From contig NZ_JAERWK010000023.1 of the NCBI RefSeq assembly GCF_016918035.1, positions 62,001 through 126,000 on the forward strand: a stretch of 64,000 nucleotides of DNA. The letters are read 5' to 3'. The notes beneath the pieces were generated by a model. The model was not told the origin of the DNA, did not search any database, and saw only the letters and a list, made by a program, of their open reading frames with translations. Shown one piece after another: positions 37,302 to 49,709 of the stretch. How positions within the stretch are numbered: position 1 is the first letter of the stretch; the number at the start of each line of letters is the position of its first letter. The stretch comes from Nakamurella leprariae. Its GTDB lineage: Bacteria > Actinomycetota > Actinomycetes > Mycobacteriales > Nakamurellaceae. A program made the translations under genes and the position numbers.

Positions 37302-38088
37302 GCGCGTCGCGCAGCAGCGCGATCTCCGCCGCGCGCCCGTCCGGCCCGCTCGGCGTCTCCAGCACGACCGCCGTGCCGGCGGCGCGGACCACCTCGACGA
37401 GCAGCTCGGTCGGGATCTGGCCGTCGACCAGGGGGCCGTGCCGGTCGCGGGCGGAGTCGGCCTCGTCACGGGAGTTGTTGCAGTGCACCAGGTCGATGCG
37501 CCCGGTGATGCCGCGCAGGTCGTCGACCACGGTGGTCAGGTCCAGCCCCCCGGCCCAGGCGTGACAGGTGTCCAGGGTGACGCCGGCGCCGAACTCACCG
37601 ACGGCGTCCCACAGCCGGGCCCAGGCGTCCAGCGTGCGGGCCATCGCGCGGTCGCCGCCGGCGGTGTTCTCGATGAGCACCGGGAGCCCGAAGCCACCCT
37701 CGGCCGCCTGCCGCTCGAACGTCTTGCGCCAGTTGTCCACCCCGACGGCCGGATCGTCGTCCGCCGTCACGCGCCCGCCGTGCACGATCAGGCCCTTGGC
37801 GCCCATCGCCGCGGCCGCCTTGGCGTGTGCCTGCAGCAACTTGCGGCTGGGGATGCGGATCCGGTTGTTGGTGCTGGCCACGTTCACGATGTACGGGGCG
37901 TGCACGTACACGTCGAGATCGGCCGCGGCCAGTTCGGCGGCCATCGGGTGCGGCTTCGGCGTCTTCCAACCCTGCGGATCGGCCAGGAACACCTGCACCG
38001 CGTTCGCGCCCGCGGCCTGGGCCTCCGCGACCGGATCGGCGTCGTTCTCGCGGGCACCGACGTGGACTCCGAGCACTGGGACCGTCAC
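37294..38088 (-). CDS. nfo: Endonuclease IV-like AP endonuclease (xylose isomerase-like TIM barrel)
   Basis: This 264-residue TIM-barrel protein shows the metal-binding segments of endonuclease IV: YVHAPYIVNVAS, LIVHGG, LIENTAGG, TLDTCHAWAGG and HCNNS with a following D/H (RDRHGP). Endonuclease IV cleaves DNA 5' to abasic sites during base excision repair. It is slightly shorter than the E. coli enzyme (285) but similar to actinobacterial members. The ATG lies just after a short promoter-like gap. Confidence 0.85.
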   Translation of the reverse strand: MTVPVLGVHVGARENDADPVAEAQAAGANAVQVFLADPQGWKTPKPHPMAAELAAADLDVYVHAPYIVNVASTNNRIRIPSRKLLQAHAKAAAAMGAKGLIVHGGRVTADDDPAVGVDNWRKTFERQAAEGGFGLPVLIENTAGGDRAMARTLDAWARLWDAVGEFGAGVTLDTCHAWAGGLDLTTVVDDLRGITGRIDLVHCNNSRDEADSARDRHGPLVDGQIPTELLVEVVRAAGTAVVLETPSGPDGRAAEIALLRDALS

Positions 38089-38234
38089 GGCGCAGAGGGT
38101 AGCGGGACCCGCCGACGGCCCGCCCCGCCGGAATCAACTGCGCGCAACATGCCGTCACGCAGCGAGTCGATGCGGGTGTCTCGACCAAGTCGAGCGACCC
38201 GGGCCGGCACGGCGTCACGCCGAGCCGGCCGGGC

Positions 38235-38600
38235 TCAGCCGAGCCCCCGGCCCACCGCGAACCCGATGGCGGCCGCCGCGATGCTCAGGATCAGCGAACC
38301 CAGCAGGTACCCGGCTCCCGCACCCCAGCGGCGTTGCTGCAGCAGGCGCACCGTCTCGAACGACGCCGTACTGAACGTCGTCCACCCGCCGCACAGCCCG
38401 GTGCCCAGCACCAGCGCCCACGAGCCCGGGACGCCCGCGGCGACCAGGCCGGTGAGCAGGCCCAGCACCAGCGAGCCGGACACGTTGATCACCGCGGTCG
38501 GCCACGGCAGCCGCCCCGGCCAGCGGGCCCGCAGCAGCCCGTCCACCACGAACCGCAGCACCGCGCCGACGCCGCCGGCCACGATGGCCAGGGCCGTCAC
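38235..38600 (-). CDS. crcB: CrcB/FluC fluoride channel, second copy
   Basis: This 121-residue membrane protein has four spans and the FluC signature GTGLCGGWTTFSTASFE near residue 70. It exports fluoride as a dual-topology dimer; when two genes are paired the products usually form a heterodimer in opposite orientations. It starts at a GTG that overlaps the stop of the first crcB gene (GTGA). Confidence 0.92.
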   Translation of the reverse strand: MTALAIVAGGVGAVLRFVVDGLLRARWPGRLPWPTAVINVSGSLVLGLLTGLVAAGVPGSWALVLGTGLCGGWTTFSTASFETVRLLQQRRWGAGAGYLLGSLILSIAAAAIGFAVGRGLG

Positions 38601-39067
38601 CGGTCCACCCGCCCGCCGCGCAGCCGGGTGCCCAGCCACACGCCGGCGCCGGCCAGCAGCACGCCGATGGCCACGCTGACCAGCGCATATGCCGCCGCCA
38701 CGGCCGGAGCGCCGTCGCGGAGCAGGGTGTCGATCTCGACGGCCAGGGTGGAGAAGGTGGTCAGGCCGCCGCAGAAGCCGGTCCCCAGCGCCAGCCGGAT
38801 CCGCAGTCGCGCCCCCAGGTCTGCCCCGCGCCGCGCCAGCGCCTCGAGGAGCATCCCGAGCGCGAGGGCGCCGGCCAGGTTGACCACGAAGGTGCCCGTC
38901 GGCCACTGCCCCGCGCCGTGCGGCCACAGCTCGCCGGCGCCGATCCGGACCGCGGTCCCGGCCGCGCCGCCGAGCAGCACCAGCACCAGCAGGCCCGGCC
39001 GGCGCCACACCGGTCGACGGGATGCGTCCGGCTGGTCCGGGAGTTCGGGATGCGGATCGGACACCAT
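38597..39067 (-). CDS. crcB: CrcB/FluC fluoride channel, first copy
   Basis: This 156-residue FluC protein has an N-terminal cytoplasmic extension (about 22 residues), four membrane spans and the signature GTGFCGGLTTFSTLAVE. The ATG follows GGAGGGTGG by about 5 bp. It is translationally coupled to the second crcB gene by a GTGA overlap, so a heterodimeric channel is likely. I looked for a fluoride riboswitch in the 306-bp upstream region and did not find its conserved core. Confidence 0.92.
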   Translation of the reverse strand: MVSDPHPELPDQPDASRRPVWRRPGLLVLVLLGGAAGTAVRIGAGELWPHGAGQWPTGTFVVNLAGALALGMLLEALARRGADLGARLRIRLALGTGFCGGLTTFSTLAVEIDTLLRDGAPAVAAAYALVSVAIGVLLAGAGVWLGTRLRGGRVDR

Positions 39068-39373
39068 GCCACCCTCCGCCCCGCGACCGATCGTGACCGA
39101 GGCGCTCCGCTCGGTGGCGGTGTCCGCCCTCGTCAGTCTTGCGCGACGCCTGCTGCCGGTCGGCGGTGGGACCGGTCCTCGCCGCCCGGGGCGTCGGCTG
39201 GATCGCCCCGGAGCCCGGTGGAAGGATCGCCCGCGGTGTCGACCGGCCGCGGCCGCGGACACCGCAGCGATCGCCATCACCGGCCGGACAGCTCGCGGGT
39301 ACGTGCCGCGCACCTCGGCCCGATGGAACCAGCCCCGGGCCCCGGGGCGCGGACGGACGGACGTGGGAGCGCG
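39068..39373. promoter_or_regulatory. Divergent promoter region between crcB and the long-chain acyl-CoA carboxylase gene
   Basis: No gene is supported in these 306 bp. They must carry promoters in both directions. A GGGAG ribosome binding site for the carboxylase lies at about 39365. I see no strong inverted repeat and no recognisable riboswitch. Confidence 0.45.
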
Positions 39374-44938
<5,565 letters not shown>

Positions 44939-44967
44939 GAGCCCGCCGTGTCAGGGGGTGGGACGGC

Positions 44968-45000
44968 TCCGGCCCGTCGGTCGAGGACCGACGGGCCGGA
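44968..45000. terminator. Strong hairpin terminator after the acyl-CoA carboxylase
   Basis: A perfect 15-bp stem (TCCGGCCCGTCGGTC paired with GACCGACGGGCCGGA) closes a GAG loop, 29 bp after the carboxylase stop codon. It would end the long transcript and also any minus-strand transcript of the tRNA-like element that follows. Confidence 0.85.
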
Positions 45001-45017
45001 ACGGGCAACAGGAGTGC

Positions 45018-45102
45018 CGTCGGAGGGAATCGAACCCTCCGCATCGCCCATGCTCGACTGCCGCGCTCGCGCGCCGTCTGCCGGTGTCGCCACCTTCGCA
45101 TC
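45018..45102 (-). pseudogene. tRNA-Leu-like remnant
   Basis: Read on the minus strand, an 85-nt stretch has the length and several landmarks of a tRNA-Leu: a D-arm-like GGTGGCGACACCGGCAGACG, a long-variable-arm hairpin GCAT/ATGC, and a T-arm (GAGGG, TTCGATT, CCCTC). However, the acceptor strands (GCGAAGG against CGACGGC) do not pair, the D-stem is mismatched, and no 7-nt anticodon loop with a U before a plausible anticodon can be drawn. I therefore call it a decayed tRNA or tRNA-like element, not a working tRNA. Confidence 0.35.
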
Positions 45103-45155
45103 CAGGGCCGGCCACCGGTTCCAACCGGATGGCCGGTCGGTTCATTCCCCGGCGT

Positions 45156-45440
45156 TCAGCCTCGCCGCCGCAACCGGACGTGCACGGTGTCGCCGGCGGC
45201 GTCCTTGCCGATCTGCTGACGGAGCGCCTTGCGCAGCGGGAGCCAGTGCCCGCGCTGACCGGACGGCATCAGCGTCGCCTCGAACGCCGTGCCGTCGAGC
45301 GTTCCTTCGACCTTCACCGCCTTTCCGGTGCCCAGGTGCTGCACCGATCTGGGCACGGTGAGGAAGGTGTCGAACGCGCCGTCCTTCTCCAGCGGGGCGG
45401 TGAAGGCGAGCTCGGGGTGGTCGGGGTGGTCTGTCGTCAT
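45156..45440 (-). CDS. DUF1905 domain protein
   Basis: This 94-residue protein shows the DUF1905 pattern: ELAFTAPLEKDG at the start, VKVEGTLDGTAFEATLMPSG, the WLPLRKALRQQIGKDAAGDT segment and a terminal beta strand VHVRLRR. The function is unknown; DUF1905 folds as a small beta-barrel and is often fused or adjacent to a YdeI-type domain, which is absent here. Confidence 0.82.
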   Translation of the reverse strand: MTTDHPDHPELAFTAPLEKDGAFDTFLTVPRSVQHLGTGKAVKVEGTLDGTAFEATLMPSGQRGHWLPLRKALRQQIGKDAAGDTVHVRLRRRG

Positions 45441-45498
45441 GATGACTCCGACTCCGGACCGGAGTCGATCTCATCGGCGGGCGGGGCGGGAAGGCGCG

Positions 45499-45714
45499 AT
45501 GGCCACCACGGTCAGGATGGCGTGGCGGACCGAGCGGCCGCTGGCCGAGATCGAGGAGTGGCTGACCGGGTCGGTGTTCGGCACGCTGCACGACTTCCGA
45601 CCACCGGTTCGAACCGCCGACGCCGATGGTCCGGGACGGGCAGCCCGGCACCGAACGGGTCGCCGTCCGCCGGGGCGGCCCGTCCGGCGTCTGGCTGATC
45701 AGCGTCTGCTCTGA
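45499..45714 (+). CDS. Short hypothetical frame, possibly frameshifted
   Basis: A 71-codon frame starts at an ATG 5 bp after GGGAAGG. Its first half (MAWRTERPLAEIEEWLTGSV, then FGTLHDF) looks protein-like, whereas the second half is Arg/Pro-rich. A different frame over the second half (DGQPGTERVAVRRGGPSGVW) looks more natural, so a frameshift near 45620 is possible. I recognise no family. Confidence 0.25.
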   Translation: MATTVRMAWRTERPLAEIEEWLTGSVFGTLHDFRPPVRTADADGPGRAARHRTGRRPPGRPVRRLADQRLL

Positions 45715-45729
45715 TGGCTGGCTCACTCG

Positions 45730-46038
45730 TCAGGCCTCGTGCAATCGCGCGTTGTGCACCAGCACCGGCCCGGTCGAGCACACGAGGATGCCGGCGAGCG
45801 CGACCGGGTAGGACCACCAGCCCAGGCGGTCCTGCAGCCCGGACGCGCCGAAGACGAACAGCACGATGCCAACCAGTTGCACCGGCAGGAAGGCCCACGG
45901 CCGGACCACCCCGGAGGCGTCGGCCGACCACCACCACCGCAACCGCCGCCCGCGGTTGGCCCGGCCCAGCAGCAGGCCGGCGGCCAGGATGAGCAGCGCG
46001 CCCAGCACCAGGGCGGCGATCTCGATGGACGCGAACAC
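45730..46038 (-). CDS. Small membrane protein of unknown function
   Basis: This 102-residue protein starts at a GTG and has three hydrophobic segments: IAALVLGALLILAAGLLLG, AFLPVQLVGIVLFVFGASGL and YPVALAGILVCSTGPVLVHN. A WWWSADASG loop separates the first two. I recognise no named family. It follows the MATE exporter gene on the same strand with a 21-bp gap, so the two may be co-transcribed. Confidence 0.65.
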   Translation of the reverse strand: MFASIEIAALVLGALLILAAGLLLGRANRGRRLRWWWSADASGVVRPWAFLPVQLVGIVLFVFGASGLQDRLGWWSYPVALAGILVCSTGPVLVHNARLHEA

Positions 46039-46059
46039 GACCGCAGGGTCCCAGACCGC

Positions 46060-47400
46060 TCAGCCCGCGCCGGTGACCAGCCACCGGTCGCTCCGGTACC
46101 GCAGGCCCAGCGTGATCGCCCGGGCCAGCATGAACCAACCGGCGAACGCGATCCACAACCAGACCAGCCCGGCGGTGCCACCCGGCGGCCAGAGGATCAA
46201 CGCGACCACGGCCGGGACGTACGCGGCCAGGGTCATCAGCTGGGCCCAGGCCAGGTACACCCCGTCACCGGCGCCGATGAGCACCCCGTCCAGTACGAAC
46301 ACCCAGCCGGCCAGCGGCTGCGTCACCGCCAGCACGACCAGACCGGCGGCGATCGCCGACCGCACCGCCGGGTCGGGGGAGAACAACGGACCGATCAGGG
46401 TGTGCAGCACCAGCAGCACCACGGTCAGCACCGCGCCCGCGGCCAGACCCCAGCGCAGCAGCAACCGGGTCAGCCGGCGCACCTCGGCCGCGTCACCGGC
46501 GCCCAGCGCCCGCCCGGTCAGCGCCTGCGCGGCGATGGCCAGGGCGTCCAGGCCCAGGGCCAGGAAGTTCCAGATGGCGGTCAGCACCTGATGGGCGGCC
46601 AGCGCGACCACGCCCTGCCGGGCCGCGACCAGGGTGGTCAGCAGCACGGCGCCCCGCAGCGCCGCGGTGCGCAGCAGCAGGGGCACGCCGGCCCGTCCGG
46701 CGCCGCGGACGTGCCCCGGGTGGAACCGCAGCGATCCGCCGGAACGGCGGGCGGACCGGTGCACCACCAGCACGAACGCCACGGCCATGCCCGTCTGGGT
46801 GACCGCGGTGCCGATCGCCGCTCCGGCCACGCCCCACCCGACGACCAGGACGAGCACCAGGTTCAGCCCGGTGTTCACCACGGCACCGGTCACCGCCACG
46901 ACCAGCGGGGTGCGGGCGTCCTGGAAGCCGCGGAGCACGCCGGTCCCGGCGAGCACCAGCAACATCCCTGGCAGGCCCAGCAACGACCAGCGCAGGTAGG
47001 TGACCCCGAAGCCCGCGGCGCCGGCTTCAGCCGCTCGGCCGCCGAGCGCGTCGACCAGGAGCGGGGCCAGCGGCCAGCCGACCAGCAGCAGTCCGGCGCC
47101 GACCAGCGCGGCCAGCCACATGCCGGCCACGCCGAACTGCAGCGCGTCCCGCTCGCGACCGGCGCCCAGCGAGCGGGCCACCTGCGCCGTCGTGCCGTAG
47201 GCCAGGAACACGGCCAGCCCGACCGCGGTGCTCAACAGGACCGAGGCGATGCCGACGCCGGCCAGCTGCGCCGTCCCGAGATGGCCCACCACCGCCGCGT
47301 CGACCAGCAGGAACACCGGTTCGGCCAACAGCGCGCCGAGGGTGGGCACGGCCAGCGCGACGACCTGACGGTTGGTCGACGGGGCAGCGGGTGACGGCAC
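46060..47400 (-). CDS. MATE-family efflux transporter (DinF-like)
   Basis: This is a 446-residue exporter with twelve membrane spans in two bundles. MATE landmarks include PTLGALLAEPVFLLVDAAVV near the N terminus, HLGTAQLAGVGIAS, and GVLRGFQDARTPL between spans. DinF-type MATE proteins expel cationic drugs or oxidised metabolites using a proton or sodium gradient. The small membrane protein gene follows 21 bp downstream on the same strand. Confidence 0.9.
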   Translation of the reverse strand: MPSPAAPSTNRQVVALAVPTLGALLAEPVFLLVDAAVVGHLGTAQLAGVGIASVLLSTAVGLAVFLAYGTTAQVARSLGAGRERDALQFGVAGMWLAALVGAGLLLVGWPLAPLLVDALGGRAAEAGAAGFGVTYLRWSLLGLPGMLLVLAGTGVLRGFQDARTPLVVAVTGAVVNTGLNLVLVLVVGWGVAGAAIGTAVTQTGMAVAFVLVVHRSARRSGGSLRFHPGHVRGAGRAGVPLLLRTAALRGAVLLTTLVAARQGVVALAAHQVLTAIWNFLALGLDALAIAAQALTGRALGAGDAAEVRRLTRLLLRWGLAAGAVLTVVLLVLHTLIGPLFSPDPAVRSAIAAGLVVLAVTQPLAGWVFVLDGVLIGAGDGVYLAWAQLMTLAAYVPAVVALILWPPGGTAGLVWLWIAFAGWFMLARAITLGLRYRSDRWLVTGAG

Positions 47401-47479
47401 CGCGTCACTGTGCCACCCGGTCGGGACCGCCCGGGGCCGATCGAAGTGCGTTCAGCTGCGGTCAGGCGGGCTCGCGCGC

Positions 47480-48514
47480 TCAGGCGGCGGCGGCGCGGAA
47501 CGACCGGGCCACCCCGGCCAGCACCGGCGACCAGTCGCCGAGCGAGGCGCAGCCTCCGGGCACCACGTTCAGCTGCCAGTGCGGGCGGGTCTCCAGCAGC
47601 GAGCGCAGCTCGGCCAGCATCGCGCCGGACTCCTGCGCGCCGTGCCACAGCTGCACCGGCACCCGCACCGTGCGCGGGTCCGGTCCGACCGCCGCGGCGT
47701 CACCGGCGGGGACGGCCCGCAGAGCGACGCGGGCCATGCCGTGCTCGGCGAGGTCCGCGGCCACGGCGGCCCGGAAGTGGGGGTGTCGCCACCGGGCGGC
47801 GAGCGCCGCCCGGTGGCTCGGATCCAGCCGACGCAGGAGCCGTTCCCAGGCGTCCGGGCTGGTGAGATCGGTGTCGCGGGTCCCGGCGGCCAGCCAGGCG
47901 GCCAGCGGTCCGGCGACGGGACGGGCCCGGCGACCCAGCGTGCGCAGCCGGCGCGGTGACCGGTCGGCGCCGGGCAGCCGGGGCGACACCGCGGTCACCG
48001 AGACCGCCAGCGCGGGGTACCGGGCGGCGAAGGCCAGGGCGTCGACCGCGCCGGAGCCGATGCCGACAACGGCGACCCGGCCGACGGCGAGCGTCTCCAC
48101 CATGCGGCGCAGGTCCTCCGCGGGCTGCGGCGTCGCCTCCGGCGCCAGCGCGTCGGACCGGCCGACGCCCGGGCGGTCGACGGCCAGGATCCGCAGGCTG
48201 TGCGGCAGCGCCGTCTCCCCGGTCGCGTCGGTGATCAGCCACGACGGCGCCAACCGGGTCGACGGGACGTCCGGCAGGAAGACGGTGGGCAGGCCCCGGG
48301 AGTTGCCGAACTCGGCCCAGGCCAGGGCCCGGCCGTCCGGCAGGCGCAGCGCGCCGTCCCGGTGATCGGCGGTGTTGTCGCTGCGCTGCATGGCCAGCAG
48401 TTCGCTGTCCAGCAGGTCCTCGTCGGAGCGGACCGTGTGCGCGTCCTGCACGTCCGGCCCGTGAAGGTCGAACTCAGGTGCTGCAGGTCCCCCCGACGCC
48501 AACCGACGGCTCAT
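47480..48514 (-). CDS. Alpha/beta-hydrolase-fold protein with degenerate active site
   Basis: This 344-residue protein has the alpha/beta-hydrolase core (LPDGRALAWAEFGNSRGLPT, RILAVDRPGVGRSD). Active relatives have a nucleophile elbow GISGG; here the aligned stretch reads VVGIGSGAVDAL, with the serine shifted by one residue. The C-terminal histidine expected after VVPGG is replaced (NVVPGGCASLGDW). The hydrolytic triad therefore appears lost, and a binding or regulatory role is more likely. The ATG at 48514 follows GAAGGA; a GTG six codons earlier is possible. The N-terminal 60 residues are acidic and poorly conserved-looking. Confidence 0.72.
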   Translation of the reverse strand: MSRRLASGGPAAPEFDLHGPDVQDAHTVRSDEDLLDSELLAMQRSDNTADHRDGALRLPDGRALAWAEFGNSRGLPTVFLPDVPSTRLAPSWLITDATGETALPHSLRILAVDRPGVGRSDALAPEATPQPAEDLRRMVETLAVGRVAVVGIGSGAVDALAFAARYPALAVSVTAVSPRLPGADRSPRRLRTLGRRARPVAGPLAAWLAAGTRDTDLTSPDAWERLLRRLDPSHRAALAARWRHPHFRAAVAADLAEHGMARVALRAVPAGDAAAVGPDPRTVRVPVQLWHGAQESGAMLAELRSLLETRPHWQLNVVPGGCASLGDWSPVLAGVARSFRAAAA

Positions 48515-48848
48515 GACGCGTCCTTCGCTCACGTGCGACCGACAGCGGCGCTGCCGGCGTGGTGGTGGGTCGCCAGACAGGGCGCCACGTCCGGACGGAC
48601 GTGCTTCCCCCGGGTCCTGCCTGGTGCGGTGATCAGTGCTGTGGTGGGCGCGATCTCCGGTCGTCCGCCGCGTGTGCCGACGACCGATCCGCGCCCAGTG
48701 CTAGTCATAGGGCAACGGAGTCGACCATGCGGACCCTTGATACCAACTCGTGATGTCAAGTTTCCGTCACAGAAGTGTGACCCTCCGTGGTCCAACTGGC
48801 ATCACACCACCCGACCGGCGAACGGTCGTCAACATTCCGACCGCGAGT
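48515..48848. promoter_or_regulatory. Intergenic control region upstream of the hydrolase-like gene
   Basis: No gene is supported. Between about 48730 and 48785 the sequence is unusually A+T-rich for this genome and holds two inverted repeats: CTTGA, 15 bp, TCAAG (48736-48760) and GTCACA, 4 bp, TGTGAC (48766-48781). On the minus strand the first contains TTGACA, a -35 consensus, though no clear -10 box follows. The LLM oxidoreductase gene ends at the right border. Confidence 0.45.
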
Positions 48849-49646
48849 TCACCCGTTCCGGGCGTCCCGCCAGCGCAGCCACGCCGGCAGTGACGACAGG
48901 TCGTACTCGGGCCCGTCGAACCGCAGGGTGAAGAGCGAGAAGCCGAGATCGGCCAGTTCGTCCGCCTGCTGGGGTGAGGCGGCCCCGGTCGACCGTTCGA
49001 TGGCCCGCGGGTCGCGTCCGGCCGCGGCGCAGTGCTCGGCCAGCACCCGCGACTTGTGGGCCAGGGTCTCGGCGTCGCCGTAGGCGTGCCAGATGTCGGC
49101 GTGCTCGGCGACCAGGCGCAGGGTCTTGCGCTCCCCGCCCCCGCCGATCAGCCAGGGCAGCGGTCCGGCAGGCGTCGGGTTCAGCGCCTGCAGCCGGGAC
49201 TTGATCCGCGGCAGCGACTCGCCCAGGTACCGCAGCCGGGACCCGGCCGTGCCGAACTCGTAGCCGTACTCGTCGTAGTCCCGCTCGAACCAGCCGGCGC
49301 CCAGCCCGAGGATCAGCCGGCCCCCGCTGATGTGGTCGACGGTGCGGGCCATGTCGGCCAGCAGGTCGGGATTGCGGTACCCCACGCCGGTGACCAGCGC
49401 GCCGATCTGCACCCGCTCGGTCTGCTCGGCCCAGGCACCCAGCATGGTCCAGCACTCGAAGTGCTTGCCGTCCGGTTCCCCGGTCAGCGGGAAGAAGTGG
49501 TCCCAGTTGAACACCGCGTCGACGCCCAGATCCTCGGCTCGGAGCACCGCATCACGGATCTGCCGGTAGTCGGCGTGCTGCGGGTGCAGCTGGATGGAGA
49601 TGCGGACCGGGAAGTCGGGACGGGTGACCGCGCTGTCGGAAGTCAT
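48849..49646 (-). CDS. LLM-class F420-dependent oxidoreductase
   Basis: This 265-residue luciferase-like TIM-barrel protein matches the actinobacterial F420-binding LLM group: AEDLGVDAVFNWDHFFPL near residue 38, LVTGVGYRNPDLLADMARTV, then DHISGGRLILGLGAGWFERD. These enzymes transfer hydride to or from coenzyme F420 on diverse substrates; the substrate here is unknown. It implies that the host makes F420. The ATG has no strong ribosome binding site. Confidence 0.88.
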   Translation of the reverse strand: MTSDSAVTRPDFPVRISIQLHPQHADYRQIRDAVLRAEDLGVDAVFNWDHFFPLTGEPDGKHFECWTMLGAWAEQTERVQIGALVTGVGYRNPDLLADMARTVDHISGGRLILGLGAGWFERDYDEYGYEFGTAGSRLRYLGESLPRIKSRLQALNPTPAGPLPWLIGGGGERKTLRLVAEHADIWHAYGDAETLAHKSRVLAEHCAAAGRDPRAIERSTGAASPQQADELADLGFSLFTLRFDGPEYDLSSLPAWLRWRDARNG

Positions 49647-49709
49647 CCCGGCAGTGTGCGCCGTGCCGTGATCACCGCTGCGATCACCCCGGTCGGGCCG
49701 GGTCGGCCC

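Noticed and set aside
39068-39373. Fluoride riboswitch upstream of the crcB pair
   Set aside because: The conserved core of the crcB motif could not be found on the minus strand; a covariance-model search would be decisive.
45018-45102. Functional tRNA-Leu
   Set aside because: Acceptor strands do not pair and no anticodon loop can be drawn; retained only as a remnant.
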